Source: CAZWUZ01 sp964637655 [NCBI: uncultured bacterium]
Lineage (GTDB): Bacteria; DAOPZR01
Direction: 5' to 3'
DNA length: 13,374 bases
Assembly: GCA_964637655.1 (NCBI GenBank)
Contig: CAZWUZ010000083.1
Coordinates: forward strand, 1 to 13,374
A program made the position numbers and the translations under genes. The notes below the pieces were generated by a model. The model was not told the origin of the DNA, made no database searches, and saw nothing but the letters and a program-made list of their open reading frames with translations. Shown piece by piece: positions 6,238-13,248 of the stretch; the stretch's first letter is position 1; each line of letters opens with the position of its first letter.

Positions 6238-7746
6238 CTATTCGGCGCGGATGCGCTCGAAGAGGTGGACGCTCCCCGCGATGCGATGACCCGCGCCGAC
6301 GGGTTCCGCCGCCGGGGGGAGCGTGACGTTGAGCGCGGTTGCGATCTTTCCGGCCGTTTCCGGCAGGAAGGGGACAAGTGCGTCCCCGATATGGACAATG
6401 GCGGTGAGCAGCGCGCGCATGATGCCGGCCAGTTCCGCGCGTCGCGCGGCGTCCTTCGCCAGCTTGAACGGCTGCTGCTCCTGCACGAAACGGTCCGCTT
6501 CGCCGATCACTTTCCAGATCTCCTGCAGTGCCGCGTCAGGCTTCACCGTCAGCATATGCGGCTCGATGGCGACAGGCAGCGCGCAGGCCGCCGCAGCCAG
6601 GGCCGCTCCCGCCGCTGTTTCCGTTCCCGCCTCAAGCCCGTCGGGAAAATATTTCAGCGTCATGCTTGCCACCCGGCTGACGAGATTGCCAATACCGTTG
6701 GCAAGGTCGGCATTCACCCGCCCGATCAGCGCTTCTTCGGAAAAACTGGCGTCAAGCCCGAACGACATCTCGCGCAGGACGAAGTAGCGGAACGCCTCGG
6801 TCCCGTAATGCTCCTTGAGTTCCAGCGCCCCGCGCACGTTCCCCGTGCTTTTCGACATCTTCGCCCCGTCCACCTGCCAGTAGCCGTGCACGAAGAGTTC
6901 GCGGTAGAGCGGGATGCCCGCCGCCATGAGCATGGTCGGCCAGTAGATGGCGTGCGGCTTGACGATGTCCTTGGCAATGAGGTGGCGGCAGGCGGGCCAG
7001 TACGCAGTGAACTTCTCCCCGTCGGGCCACCCGAGCGCGGAGACGTAGTTGAGCAGCGCATCGAACCAGACATACGCGACGAACTCGCGGTCGAAGGGGA
7101 GTTCGATACCCCAGGTCAGGCGCGTTTTCGGGCGCGAGATGCAGAGTTCGCCGATATCCTCGCGCAGCATGGCCAGTACTTCGTTGCGGTAGCGCTCGGG
7201 GCGGATGAATTCCGGGTGCGCCTCGATATGCGCCACCAGCGGCGCCCGGTATTTTTCCATGTTGAAGAAGTAATTTTCTTCCGCGACTTCTTCCGGGACG
7301 GTGCCGTGGTCCTTGCACTTCCCGTCGACGAGGTCGTCATCCTTCATGAAGCGCTCGCAGCCGACGCAGTACAGGCCGCTGTAGGTATGCCGGCGGATAT
7401 CCCCGTTGTCGAAAATCTTCTGCATGACTGCCTGCACCACAATTTTGTGGCGGTCTTCCGTGGTGCGGATAAAATCGTCGTTACTGATGCCCATCGCCTG
7501 CCAGGTGGCGCGGAACTCGTCGCTGATGCGGTCGGCAAACGCCTGCGGTGCGATGCCCTCCGCGGCCGCCGCCTTCTGGATCTTGTCACCGTGCTCGTCG
7601 GTCCCGGTCAGGAAGTACGTGCGGTCGCCGCGCTGCCGGTGCCAGCGGGCCAGCGTATCGGCGACGATGGTGGTATAGGCATGCCCGAGATGCGGGCGCG
7701 CGTTCACATAGTAGATCGGCGTGGTGACATAGAACGTTTCCGCCAC
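6238..7746 (-). CDS. metG: Methionyl-tRNA synthetase
   Basis: Class I synthetase that charges initiator and elongator tRNA(Met). It has 502 residues. The HIGH-type motif HLGH is at 19-22 and KMSKS at 296-300, followed by TGN. A single zinc knuckle is formed by Cys127, Cys130, Cys144 and His147, the CxxC...CxxH form known from the Thermus enzyme. After the anticodon-binding helical domain the protein ends near residue 500, so it lacks the C-terminal EMAP/Trbp111-like tRNA-binding domain that many longer MetRS (about 650) carry. The start is a GTG at 7746, with AAGGGG at 7754-7759 seven bases upstream; that site also encodes the last residues of RicT. It lies 4 bases after ricT and 4 bases before the membrane-protein gene, within a likely operon. 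Confidence 0.98.
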   Translation of the reverse strand: MAETFYVTTPIYYVNARPHLGHAYTTIVADTLARWHRQRGDRTYFLTGTDEHGDKIQKAAAAEGIAPQAFADRISDEFRATWQAMGISNDDFIRTTEDRHKIVVQAVMQKIFDNGDIRRHTYSGLYCVGCERFMKDDDLVDGKCKDHGTVPEEVAEENYFFNMEKYRAPLVAHIEAHPEFIRPERYRNEVLAMLREDIGELCISRPKTRLTWGIELPFDREFVAYVWFDALLNYVSALGWPDGEKFTAYWPACRHLIAKDIVKPHAIYWPTMLMAAGIPLYRELFVHGYWQVDGAKMSKSTGNVRGALELKEHYGTEAFRYFVLREMSFGLDASFSEEALIGRVNADLANGIGNLVSRVASMTLKYFPDGLEAGTETAAGAALAAAACALPVAIEPHMLTVKPDAALQEIWKVIGEADRFVQEQQPFKLAKDAARRAELAGIMRALLTAIVHIGDALVPFLPETAGKIATALNVTLPPAAEPVGAGHRIAGSVHLFERIRAE

Positions 7747-7750
7747 GGCT

Positions 7751-8776
7751 TCACCCCTTCTCGAGATGGCTCACGTCGGGCAGTTCGGCACTGTCAGGTG
7801 CCGACGCCGGGGCCGGAGCCGGCCGGCCGCCGCGCCGCTCGTTGCTGCGCCCGCCACCCCGCCGGTCGTCACGCCCGCCGCGTCCGCCCCGGCGTTCGTC
7901 GCGCCCGCCGCGACGCTCACCGCCATCCCCGTCGCGGGAATCGTGCTGCTCCCCGGGACGGAGCGGCTTGGCCAGCTGGTGAAATTCCTCGAGCGCCAGC
8001 TTGATGATCTTCTTTTCCGACCCTTCGAGCCAGAGCGAATCGGTGAGCATGTTGACCGAGATAACATGATGCGGCGACCCGTGCACGAGGAAGCGCTGGC
8101 CGAGGCGCGGGAATTCCTTGCGCCGCGTGCGGTAGTACTCCTCCTCGTAGTTGAGGCAGCACATCAGGCGCCCGCACAGCCCGGAGATTTTCACCGGGGA
8201 GAGGTTGAGCCCCTGGTCCTTGGCCATCTTGATGGAGACGGGGGCGAAATCGCGCAGGAAGGTGGCGCAGCAGATGGTCTGCCCGCACGGCCCGATCCCC
8301 CCCATGCGCTTGGCCTCGTCGCGCACGCCGATCTGCCGCAGTTCGATGCGCGTGCGGAAGATGTGCGCCAGGTCGCGCACCAGCTTGCGGAAATCGACGC
8401 GGGTCTCCGAGGTGAAATAGAAGGTGAGCTTGGTCCCGTCGAACGCGTACTCCGCGTCAACCAGGGTCATCGCCAGTTTCTGCTGCACGATGCATTCGCG
8501 GCAGGTGTCCATCGCCTCCTGCGCGCGCTGCTGCATCCGCCCCGCCTTCTCGATATCCTGTTCCGTCGCCTTGCGCACCACCGTGCGCGTCTCCTGCGGC
8601 ACCGCGCTGCGGTCGCGCAGTTCGGGGGTGCCGATCACCCGCGCCAGTTCCTCGCCCCGCTCGACATGCACGATCACCACGTCGCCGTTTTTCAGTCCCG
8701 GCTCCTCGACAATCATCAGCTGGTCGCGCATCGGGTGCGCGAAACGCACCCGCACGACATCGACTTGTTCGCTCAT
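7751..8776 (-). CDS. ricT: RicT/YaaT-family PSP1 protein with Arg-Gly-rich tail
   Basis: A PSP1 C-terminal-domain protein of 341 residues. In Bacillus subtilis, RicT (YaaT) works with RicA and RicF as a Fe-S-bearing complex that promotes RNA processing with RNase Y. The PSP1 core runs about 5-270. Cysteines include C92/C95 (CRECI), C164, C169/C170 (GPCGQTICC) and C201/C206/C207 (LCGRLMCC), the conserved set implicated in cluster binding. Residues about 279-318 form a tail of repeated RRGG/GGR units with Asp, Glu and Ser, followed by a Pro/Ala linker and a short acidic end; Bacillus RicT (about 275 residues) has no such tail. I chose the ATG at 8776 because GAGGG (8785-8789) precedes it by 8 bases and the family N-terminus starts there. 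The open frame extends to 8962 inside holB and was rejected. No ricA or ricF is visible. Confidence 0.93.
   Translation of the reverse strand: MSEQVDVVRVRFAHPMRDQLMIVEEPGLKNGDVVIVHVERGEELARVIGTPELRDRSAVPQETRTVVRKATEQDIEKAGRMQQRAQEAMDTCRECIVQQKLAMTLVDAEYAFDGTKLTFYFTSETRVDFRKLVRDLAHIFRTRIELRQIGVRDEAKRMGGIGPCGQTICCATFLRDFAPVSIKMAKDQGLNLSPVKISGLCGRLMCCLNYEEEYYRTRRKEFPRLGQRFLVHGSPHHVISVNMLTDSLWLEGSEKKIIKLALEEFHQLAKPLRPGEQHDSRDGDGGERRGGRDERRGGRGGRDDRRGGGRSNERRGGRPAPAPASAPDSAELPDVSHLEKG
7823..7942 (-). other. RGG-like low-complexity tail of RicT
   Basis: These bases encode residues 279-318 of the RicT-like protein. The stretch repeats ERRGGR, GGRGGR and DRRGGG-like units and has almost no hydrophobic residue, so it should be disordered and strongly basic with interspersed acids. 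Arg-Gly-Gly runs are known RNA-binding or condensate-forming tails in other proteins, including bacterial DEAD-box helicases. A direct role in RNA contact here is inference. Confidence 0.7.
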
Positions 8777-8789
8777 CACTACCGCCCTC

Positions 8790-9818
8790 TCACGCCAGGA
8801 GCACGGCTTCCGCCGTCGCCCCCGCGTTCGTGTAGTTTTCCATCCGCGCCAGCCACTGCGCGGTGTGCAGCACCTGCTCTTCCAGTTCACGCCGCGGCCG
8901 CTGTGCCGCCGCGCGCAGCCCGCCTTCCCACTCCGCCAGCGCGCGCGGAACCGCGCCGCCAACAGACACCTGCAGCACCAGCCGCCGCCAGAGGAGGACC
9001 ATTTCGAGCAGGTCGCGCGCCGCCGCGCGCGCGCGCGCCGCGCCCCCCTCCTCCTTCTTCGCTGATGTCAGTTTCCACAGCCCCGCCATCTCCCACCAGG
9101 GCGGTTCACCCGCGGCGAGGTGGCGCAGCAGCGCGCTGCGCGCCCCCGCGCGCTGGTCGGCATCGTCGCCGGCCAGCAGCGCACGCAGGCGTCCCGGCCG
9201 CCCCTCCGCGAGGAGCAGGTCGGCTGCTGACGGACGCACGCCCGGTGCGGCCAGCACCTGCGCCGTTTCCTCCACCGTCAGCCGCCCGAAGCGCACCGTG
9301 CGGCAGCGCGACCTGATCGTCGGCAGCATGGCCTGCAGCGAATCGGTCACCATGATGATGGCCGGCCGCTCGGGCGGTTCTTCCAGCGTCTTGAGCAGCG
9401 CGTTGGCCGAATGCCTGTTGAGGTATTCCGCCTCGTCGATGATAACCAGGTGCCCCGCGTCATGTTCCGCGCACACGGTGAGCGTCCGCTGCAGCCAGCC
9501 GACGCTCTCGATGCTGATCTCGTGCCTGACCTTCCCCTCATCGAGTGCCTCCGCCTCGCTAAGGTTGACCGCCTCCATGCGGCTGAGCACATGGAAGTCG
9601 CGGTAGTTGGCCTGTGCCCACGCGGTGCAGGCGGCGCAGGTGCCGCACGGGCGCGGCTCCGCCCCGGTGCAGGCGAGCGACTGCAGGAACCATTCCGCCA
9701 CCCGCCGCTTGCCCACCCCCTGCGGGCCGGCAAAGAGGTAGGCGCTGGCGCGGCAGCCGCGCTGCCGCTCGCGCGCGAGCAGCGCGCGCGCCGCGGCGTG
9801 CCCGGTGACTGCCGTCAT
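8790..9818 (-). CDS. holB: DNA polymerase III delta' subunit
   Basis: Clamp-loader subunit, 342 residues, AAA+ fold. The P-loop region GPQGVGKRR (31-39) has Arg where Ser/Thr normally follows the Lys, so it probably does not hydrolyse ATP, in keeping with the stator role of delta'. A four-Cys zinc module follows at Cys50, Cys58, Cys61 and Cys64. The Walker-B-like segment is VIIDEAE (125-131), then NALLKTLEEPP, and the arginine-finger SRC motif is at 170-172. The C-terminal half is helical and Ala/Arg-rich, which is normal for the collar domain. It starts at an ATG in a 4-base ATGA overlap with yaaR, with no separate Shine-Dalgarno seen. The neighbour order tmk-yaaR-holB-ricT matches Bacillus and supports delta' over DnaX, which would be longer. 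Confidence 0.96.
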   Translation of the reverse strand: MTAVTGHAAARALLARERQRGCRASAYLFAGPQGVGKRRVAEWFLQSLACTGAEPRPCGTCAACTAWAQANYRDFHVLSRMEAVNLSEAEALDEGKVRHEISIESVGWLQRTLTVCAEHDAGHLVIIDEAEYLNRHSANALLKTLEEPPERPAIIMVTDSLQAMLPTIRSRCRTVRFGRLTVEETAQVLAAPGVRPSAADLLLAEGRPGRLRALLAGDDADQRAGARSALLRHLAAGEPPWWEMAGLWKLTSAKKEEGGAARARAAARDLLEMVLLWRRLVLQVSVGGAVPRALAEWEGGLRAAAQRPRRELEEQVLHTAQWLARMENYTNAGATAEAVLLA

Positions 9819-10324
9819 GACAGCAGGTTGAGGATGAGCCCGCGGATGCCGTCGAGCCGCGCGGCCAGGTCCTGCGCCATTTTCTGCTCGTCGCGGTTGA
9901 GAATTTCCTCGGTCAGCGCCTCGAGTTCATGGTCGATATTCTGCACGATCAGCTGCAGCACGCGCTCCTCTTCGGGCGGCGCGTCCTTGTCCGTGCGCCG
10001 CCGCCGGCGCAGCTTGTACTCCTTGAGTTTCGGCAGGTTCGCCGTCACGCGCTGCAGCAGGGCGCGCATCAGCGACTTGTACTCGCGCAGGTTGGCCACG
10101 CTCGGGTCGCGCACCAGGCGCGCCGCCGCGGTATCGAGTTCGCGCATCACCTGCGGCAGGTCGCCGACGATGTCGCGCAGCTGCACCCCGGAGAGCGCGG
10201 TGGCGAAATCGCCGCCGTGCACCGTCGCGGCGCCCCCGGCCGCCGTCGCTGCCGGCGTGCCGCCCGGCTGCCCGCCGGCGCGCCCGACCCCGCCGCCCGT
10301 TCCTGCCGGCCGCCCGACCTTCAT
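9815..10324 (-). CDS. yaaR: YaaR / DUF327 family protein
   Basis: A 169-residue cytoplasmic protein of the YaaR family, whose biochemical role is not established. The first 38 residues are a Gly/Ala/Pro-rich, probably disordered leader. From about 39 the family domain follows: FATALSGVQ, a long amphipathic helix with RELDTAAARL, the LREYKSLMRALLQRV block (80-94), a basic stretch KEYKLRRRRRTDKD and a C-terminal helical part with ILNRDEQKMAQDLAARLDGIRGLI. The start ATG overlaps the tmk stop by 4 bases (ATGA) and has GGAG at 10333-10336, eight bases upstream. It lies exactly between tmk and holB as in Bacillus, where the PII-like yaaQ (darA) gene also sits between tmk and yaaR; yaaQ is absent here. 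Confidence 0.88.
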   Translation of the reverse strand: MKVGRPAGTGGGVGRAGGQPGGTPAATAAGGAATVHGGDFATALSGVQLRDIVGDLPQVMRELDTAAARLVRDPSVANLREYKSLMRALLQRVTANLPKLKEYKLRRRRRTDKDAPPEEERVLQLIVQNIDHELEALTEEILNRDEQKMAQDLAARLDGIRGLILNLLS

Positions 10325-10971
10325 CCGCGGCGCTCCAGCACCGTGCGCACCACGGTCGCGGTCAGATCGGCCACGGGCACCGCGGCATCGAGCAGCACAC
10401 AGCGTTCCGGTTCCGCGGCGGCCAGCGCGCGGTAGCCCGCGGCGACGCGCTCGTGAAAGGCGAGCGTCTCCTGCTCGATGCGGTCGCCGATGCCGGTGAT
10501 ATGCCCGTCCTTGGGCGTGTTGATGGCGCGCTGCAGCCCCTCCGCCACCGGGACCATGAGGATAAGCGTCAGGTCGGGGCGGCGGCCGCAGATGGCGAAC
10601 CCGTTGATCGCCTGCAACGCCGCCAGGTCAAGCCCGCGCCCGTAGCCCTGGTAGGCGATCGAGGCATCCATGAAGCGGTCGCTGATCACCGTCAGGCCGC
10701 GGTCGAGCGCGGGGAGGATCTTCTCCGCCAGGTGCTGCGCGCGGCTCGCCGCGTAGAGCAGGAATTCCGCGCGCGCATCGAGCCCGCACGACGCGGGATC
10801 GAGCAGCAGCTGGCGGATGCGGTCGCCGATGACCGTCCCCCCCGGCTCGCGCGTGTAGAGTACGGGCACGCCCGCCTCGCGCAGCGCCCCCTCGCGCCGC
10901 TGCGCCTGCGTCGTCTTGCCTGACCCCTCGGGCCCCTCGAGCGTGACGAAAAAGCCGCGCGCTGCCGCCAT
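10321..10971 (-). CDS. tmk: Thymidylate kinase
   Basis: Phosphorylates dTMP to dTDP with ATP, the committed step shared by both dTTP routes. It is 216 residues long, normal for the family. The P-loop GPEGSGKTT is at 13-21, REPGGT (41-46) follows, the DRF motif (SDRF) is at 97-100 with YQGYGRG at 107-113, and the LID region contains the usual DRIE (163-166). I chose the ATG at 10971, which overlaps the bactofilin stop as TGATG; a start at 11013 would add 14 residues without family support. There is no strong Shine-Dalgarno, so translation probably depends on coupling to bactofilin. It ends in an ATGA overlap with yaaR. Confidence 0.97.
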   Translation of the reverse strand: MAAARGFFVTLEGPEGSGKTTQAQRREGALREAGVPVLYTREPGGTVIGDRIRQLLLDPASCGLDARAEFLLYAASRAQHLAEKILPALDRGLTVISDRFMDASIAYQGYGRGLDLAALQAINGFAICGRRPDLTLILMVPVAEGLQRAINTPKDGHITGIGDRIEQETLAFHERVAAGYRALAAAEPERCVLLDAAVPVADLTATVVRTVLERRG

Positions 10972-11357
10972 CACTGCCCGGCGTTGCCCGCGGCACTGCG
11001 GTCGATGATGCACTTGCCTTCGAGCACGACCCCTTCGCCGATGCTCATGATCGGGCTCTTGATGTCGCCGATGACCTTGGCGGTCGGCTTGAGGTCGACG
11101 CGCTCGCGCGCGGTGATATTCCCCTCGACCTGCCCGGCCACCGTCACCGACCCGGCCATGATGGTCGCCTTGAAGTGCGCGTGCTCGCCGATGGTGACGT
11201 TCCCCGTCGCGGCGACTTCACCCTCGAAGCTGCCGTCGATCTGCACGTTCCCCTTGATGGTCAGCGACCCGCGGAACTCCGAGCCCTCGCCGATGAACGA
11301 CTGCGGCTCGCTGCCGCGCGGCGCGCCCTCCGCCTTGTTGAATGCCCCGAATGCCAT
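10971..11357 (-). CDS. Bactofilin-family cytoskeletal protein
   Basis: A 128-residue polymer-forming protein. After a short flexible N-terminus, residues about 22-120 consist of short strands with a regular spacing of Gly and hydrophobic residues (for example FRGSLTIKGNVQIDGSFEGEV and VTVAGQVEGNITARERVDL), the signature of the right-handed beta-helix DUF583 fold. Bactofilins polymerise without nucleotide and serve as scaffolds for cell shape, stalks, polarity or chromosome-segregation proteins in different bacteria; the role here is unknown. A strong GGAGG (11363-11367) precedes the ATG by 5 bases. No M23 peptidase gene, a common bactofilin neighbour, lies next to it. Its stop overlaps the tmk start, so its level is tied to tmk expression. 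Confidence 0.95.
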   Translation of the reverse strand: MAFGAFNKAEGAPRGSEPQSFIGEGSEFRGSLTIKGNVQIDGSFEGEVAATGNVTIGEHAHFKATIMAGSVTVAGQVEGNITARERVDLKPTAKVIGDIKSPIMSIGEGVVLEGKCIIDRSAAGNAGQ

Positions 11358-11380
11358 GACTCCCTCCCGTTATGCTCCCT

Positions 11381-11395
11381 GCCGCCCGTGGCGGC
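11381..11395. other. Short GC hairpin between deoB and bactofilin
   Basis: GCCGCC-CGT-GGCGGC is a perfect six-base stem with a three-base loop in the 46-base spacer 11358-11403, nine bases past the deoB stop in the direction of transcription. No U run follows on the minus strand. It could be a weak terminator, an mRNA stabiliser or chance. Confidence 0.35.
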
Positions 11396-11403
11396 GCTGT
11401 CAC

Positions 11404-12576
11404 TCAGCGCAGCGCGCCGAGAAAACTCGTTCCTTCCGCGACCTTGCCCAGCCCCAGCGCCTCGTCGATGGTCCGCGCGATATCCGCAAACGTTGCCCGC
11501 GTGCCGAGGTCCACCCCGTTGCGCAGCCCCGGGGCGCAGACCAGCAGCGGCACGTACTCGCGCGTGTGGTCCGTCCCCCTGAACCCCGGGTCATTGCCGT
11601 GGTCCGCGGTGATGAAGAGGATTTCGTCCTCCGCCACCTGCCCGAGGATCTCCGGCAGCGCGCGGTCCATCTCGACCAGCGACTCGTAGTAGCCGCGGAT
11701 ATTGCGCCGGTGCCCGTAGACCATATCGAAATCGACGAGGTTGACAAAGAGCAGCCCCGGTTCGTGCTTCTTCAGTTCCGCCACCGTCGCCTTCAGACCC
11801 TCGGCATTGCTCTTCGTCGGCTGCGAGCGGGTGATCCCCTGCCCGCAGAAGATGTCGGAAATCTTGCCGATGCCGATGCTCGGCAGCCCGGCCGCCCTGA
11901 CGTGGTCGAGCAGCGTGGGGCGCGGCGGGGCGAACGCATAATCGTGGCGGTTCCCCGTGCGCTGGTACGTCCCGTCCTGCTTCGTGAAGGGGCGCGCGAT
12001 CACGCGGCTCACCGCGTGTTTGCCGACGAGGATGCCGCGGGCGATTTCGCACCAGCGGTAGAGTTCCTTGAGCGGGACCACTTCTTCGCAGGCGGCGATC
12101 TGGAAGACCGAGTCGGCCGAGGTGTAGACGATGGGGCGCCCGGTGGCGCAGTGCTCGTCACCCAGTTCCTCGATGATCGCCGTCCCCGACGCGGGCTTGT
12201 TGCCGAGCACTGCCTTCCCCACCTGCGCCTCGAACGGGTCGAGGATCTCGCGCGGGAAGCCCTGCGGGTAGGTGGGGAGCGCGTAGTCGAGCGTCAGCCC
12301 GGCCATTTCCCAGTGCCCCGCGGTGGTGTCCTTGTTGGGGGACTGCTCCGCCATGCGGCCGTAGCTGCCGCAGATTTCGCGCGCTTCGAGCCCCGGCAGC
12401 GGCTTGGCGCGTCCCAGCCCGAGGGCGGCGAAATTCGGCAAATCGAGCTGCCCGACGTGCCGCGCAATGCTGCCGAGCGTGTCGGCCCCCGTGTCACCGT
12501 ACTGCGCCGCGTCGGGGAGCGCCCCGATGCCGACGCTGTCCATGACAACGATGATGGCGCGTTTGAGTTCAGCCAT
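11404..12576 (-). CDS. deoB: Phosphopentomutase
   Basis: Interconverts ribose/deoxyribose 1-phosphate and 5-phosphate in nucleoside salvage. It is a cytoplasmic di-metal enzyme of the alkaline-phosphatase superfamily. Its 390 residues fit the family. Asp12-Asp13 region: VMDSVGIGALPDA holds the first metal-binding Asp (13). KDTTAGHWE is at 82-90; by alignment with the Bacillus DTMTGH motif the phospho-acceptor is Thr84. Other ligands are VDFDMVYGH (282-289), ADHGNDP (Asp325, His326) and the His in TDHTREY (337). The insert (about 100-215) is the phosphopentomutase cap, which separates it from phosphoglycerate mutase. GGGAG (12584-12588) lies 7 bases before the ATG. It follows the TolB-like gene by 14 bases. 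Confidence 0.97.
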   Translation of the reverse strand: MAELKRAIIVVMDSVGIGALPDAAQYGDTGADTLGSIARHVGQLDLPNFAALGLGRAKPLPGLEAREICGSYGRMAEQSPNKDTTAGHWEMAGLTLDYALPTYPQGFPREILDPFEAQVGKAVLGNKPASGTAIIEELGDEHCATGRPIVYTSADSVFQIAACEEVVPLKELYRWCEIARGILVGKHAVSRVIARPFTKQDGTYQRTGNRHDYAFAPPRPTLLDHVRAAGLPSIGIGKISDIFCGQGITRSQPTKSNAEGLKATVAELKKHEPGLLFVNLVDFDMVYGHRRNIRGYYESLVEMDRALPEILGQVAEDEILFITADHGNDPGFRGTDHTREYVPLLVCAPGLRNGVDLGTRATFADIARTIDEALGLGKVAEGTSFLGALR

Positions 12577-12590
12577 GGTTCTGCTCCCGG

Positions 12591-13115
12591 TCAGCGGGCG
12601 CTCAGGCCCGCCGCAAAATAATTCTTCACCTGCGTCTGCAGGTTCTCCAGCAGCGGCGCGATATTGCCGCGGCTGCCGCGCAGCGCAAAACTCTGCACGA
12701 TATCGATGACCTCCATGTCGACCACCGCGACATCGAAGACCACGTCATCGCCTTCCACCCAGTAGTTTCCCTTGATGACATAGCGCACGCCGCGGAACAC
12801 CTCGTCGACATTGGCGAGGTTGAGTTCCCGGTCGTGGAAGCGCGCGCGCGGCTGCAGCGTGTAGCGCGCGTCGCCATCGAGCGCCAGCGCCAGCACGTCG
12901 GGTGCCCCCTGCGCCAGCCAGTCGAGTCCCGGGTCCTGCGCGTCGTTGCTGAAATCGAGGAAGGCGACGGTGATTCCGGCGGCGGCCGGCGGTGCCAGTT
13001 CCGGGCGTGGCAATGCGGGGGGCGGCAGCGTTGACGGGATCACGCCGGCCGCCGGCAGGACCGGCGGCGGTGGCACAACAATGCCGGTCCCCGTCGCGGT
13101 GGTCGCGGGGCGCAC
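12591..13115 (-). CDS. TolB/FlgO-like domain protein, N-terminus uncertain
   Basis: About 174 residues from a GTG at 13115. Residues 14-45 are Pro/Ala-rich. From about 48 an alpha/beta domain begins with ITVAFLDFSND, continues with LDWLAQGAPDVLALAL, a strand and loop, then VRYVIKGNYWVEGDDVVFDVAVVDME; this is the pattern of the TolB N-terminal-like or FlgO/CsgG-like periplasmic domain (the 'F.n.s...wl..g....l...l' and 'Yvi.G.y....' blocks). Members are usually secreted or lipoproteins, but here no signal peptide is visible and there is no Shine-Dalgarno. The frame stays open upstream to an in-frame stop at 13239-13241 but offers no ATG there, and that DNA is dyad-rich spacer. The true start may therefore be lost, use a rare codon or be missing through a 5' rearrangement. 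A partner for the domain is not known. Confidence 0.62.
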   Translation of the reverse strand: MRPATTATGTGIVVPPPPVLPAAGVIPSTLPPPALPRPELAPPAAAGITVAFLDFSNDAQDPGLDWLAQGAPDVLALALDGDARYTLQPRARFHDRELNLANVDEVFRGVRYVIKGNYWVEGDDVVFDVAVVDMEVIDIVQSFALRGSRGNIAPLLENLQTQVKNYFAAGLSAR

Positions 13116-13140
13116 GGCCGGGCTGAAGGCTGAGTAATAG

Positions 13141-13231
13141 TACGTAGATTTTTCGGACCCTGGCCGACTTCCGGCAGAGTTTCTCGCGTCTCTGACGCCA
13201 TTCGGGAGTTTCCCGATCCGAAAAATCCGTA
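13141..13231. repeat. Inverted repeat with three nested hairpins
   Basis: The outer arms share GATTTTTCGGA (13147-13157) and its perfect complement TCCGAAAAATC (13217-13227). Pairing continues outward over a few more bases if a 2-base slip is allowed. Inside are GCCG-ACTTC-CGGC (13163-13175), GCGTC-TCT-GACGC (13186-13198) and CGGGA-GTT-TCCCG (13203-13215), all perfect small stems. Four dyads packed in 91 bases look like a folded repetitive element or structured RNA leader rather than chance. Family unknown. Confidence 0.6.
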
Positions 13232-13248
13232 CTTGCCGTTACAATGGG

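Noticed and set aside
6088-8004. Long plus-strand open frame (638 codons) opposite metG and ricT
   Set aside because: It is antisense to metG and to the end of ricT, both with clear motifs. Its protein is Arg/His/Asp-rich with no recognisable domain, typical of the mirror frame of GC-rich genes.
8777-8962. Upstream extension of ricT
   Set aside because: It overlaps the holB coding end and is Arg/Trp/Cys-rich; the ATG at 8776 has a good ribosome-binding site and the family N-terminus.
9024-9038. Alternating CG run within holB (possible Z-DNA or slippage site)
   Set aside because: It encodes an Ala/Arg stretch that fits the helical collar domain and is expected by chance in this composition; the frame is intact on both sides.
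7766-9316. Plus-strand open frame (516 codons) opposite ricT and holB
   Set aside because: The protein is Pro/Arg/Ala low complexity, antisense to two recognised genes.
10984-12621. Plus-strand open frame (545 codons) opposite deoB and bactofilin
   Set aside because: Both genes beneath it are well supported on the minus strand; the frame is explained by GC-rich third positions and shows no motif.
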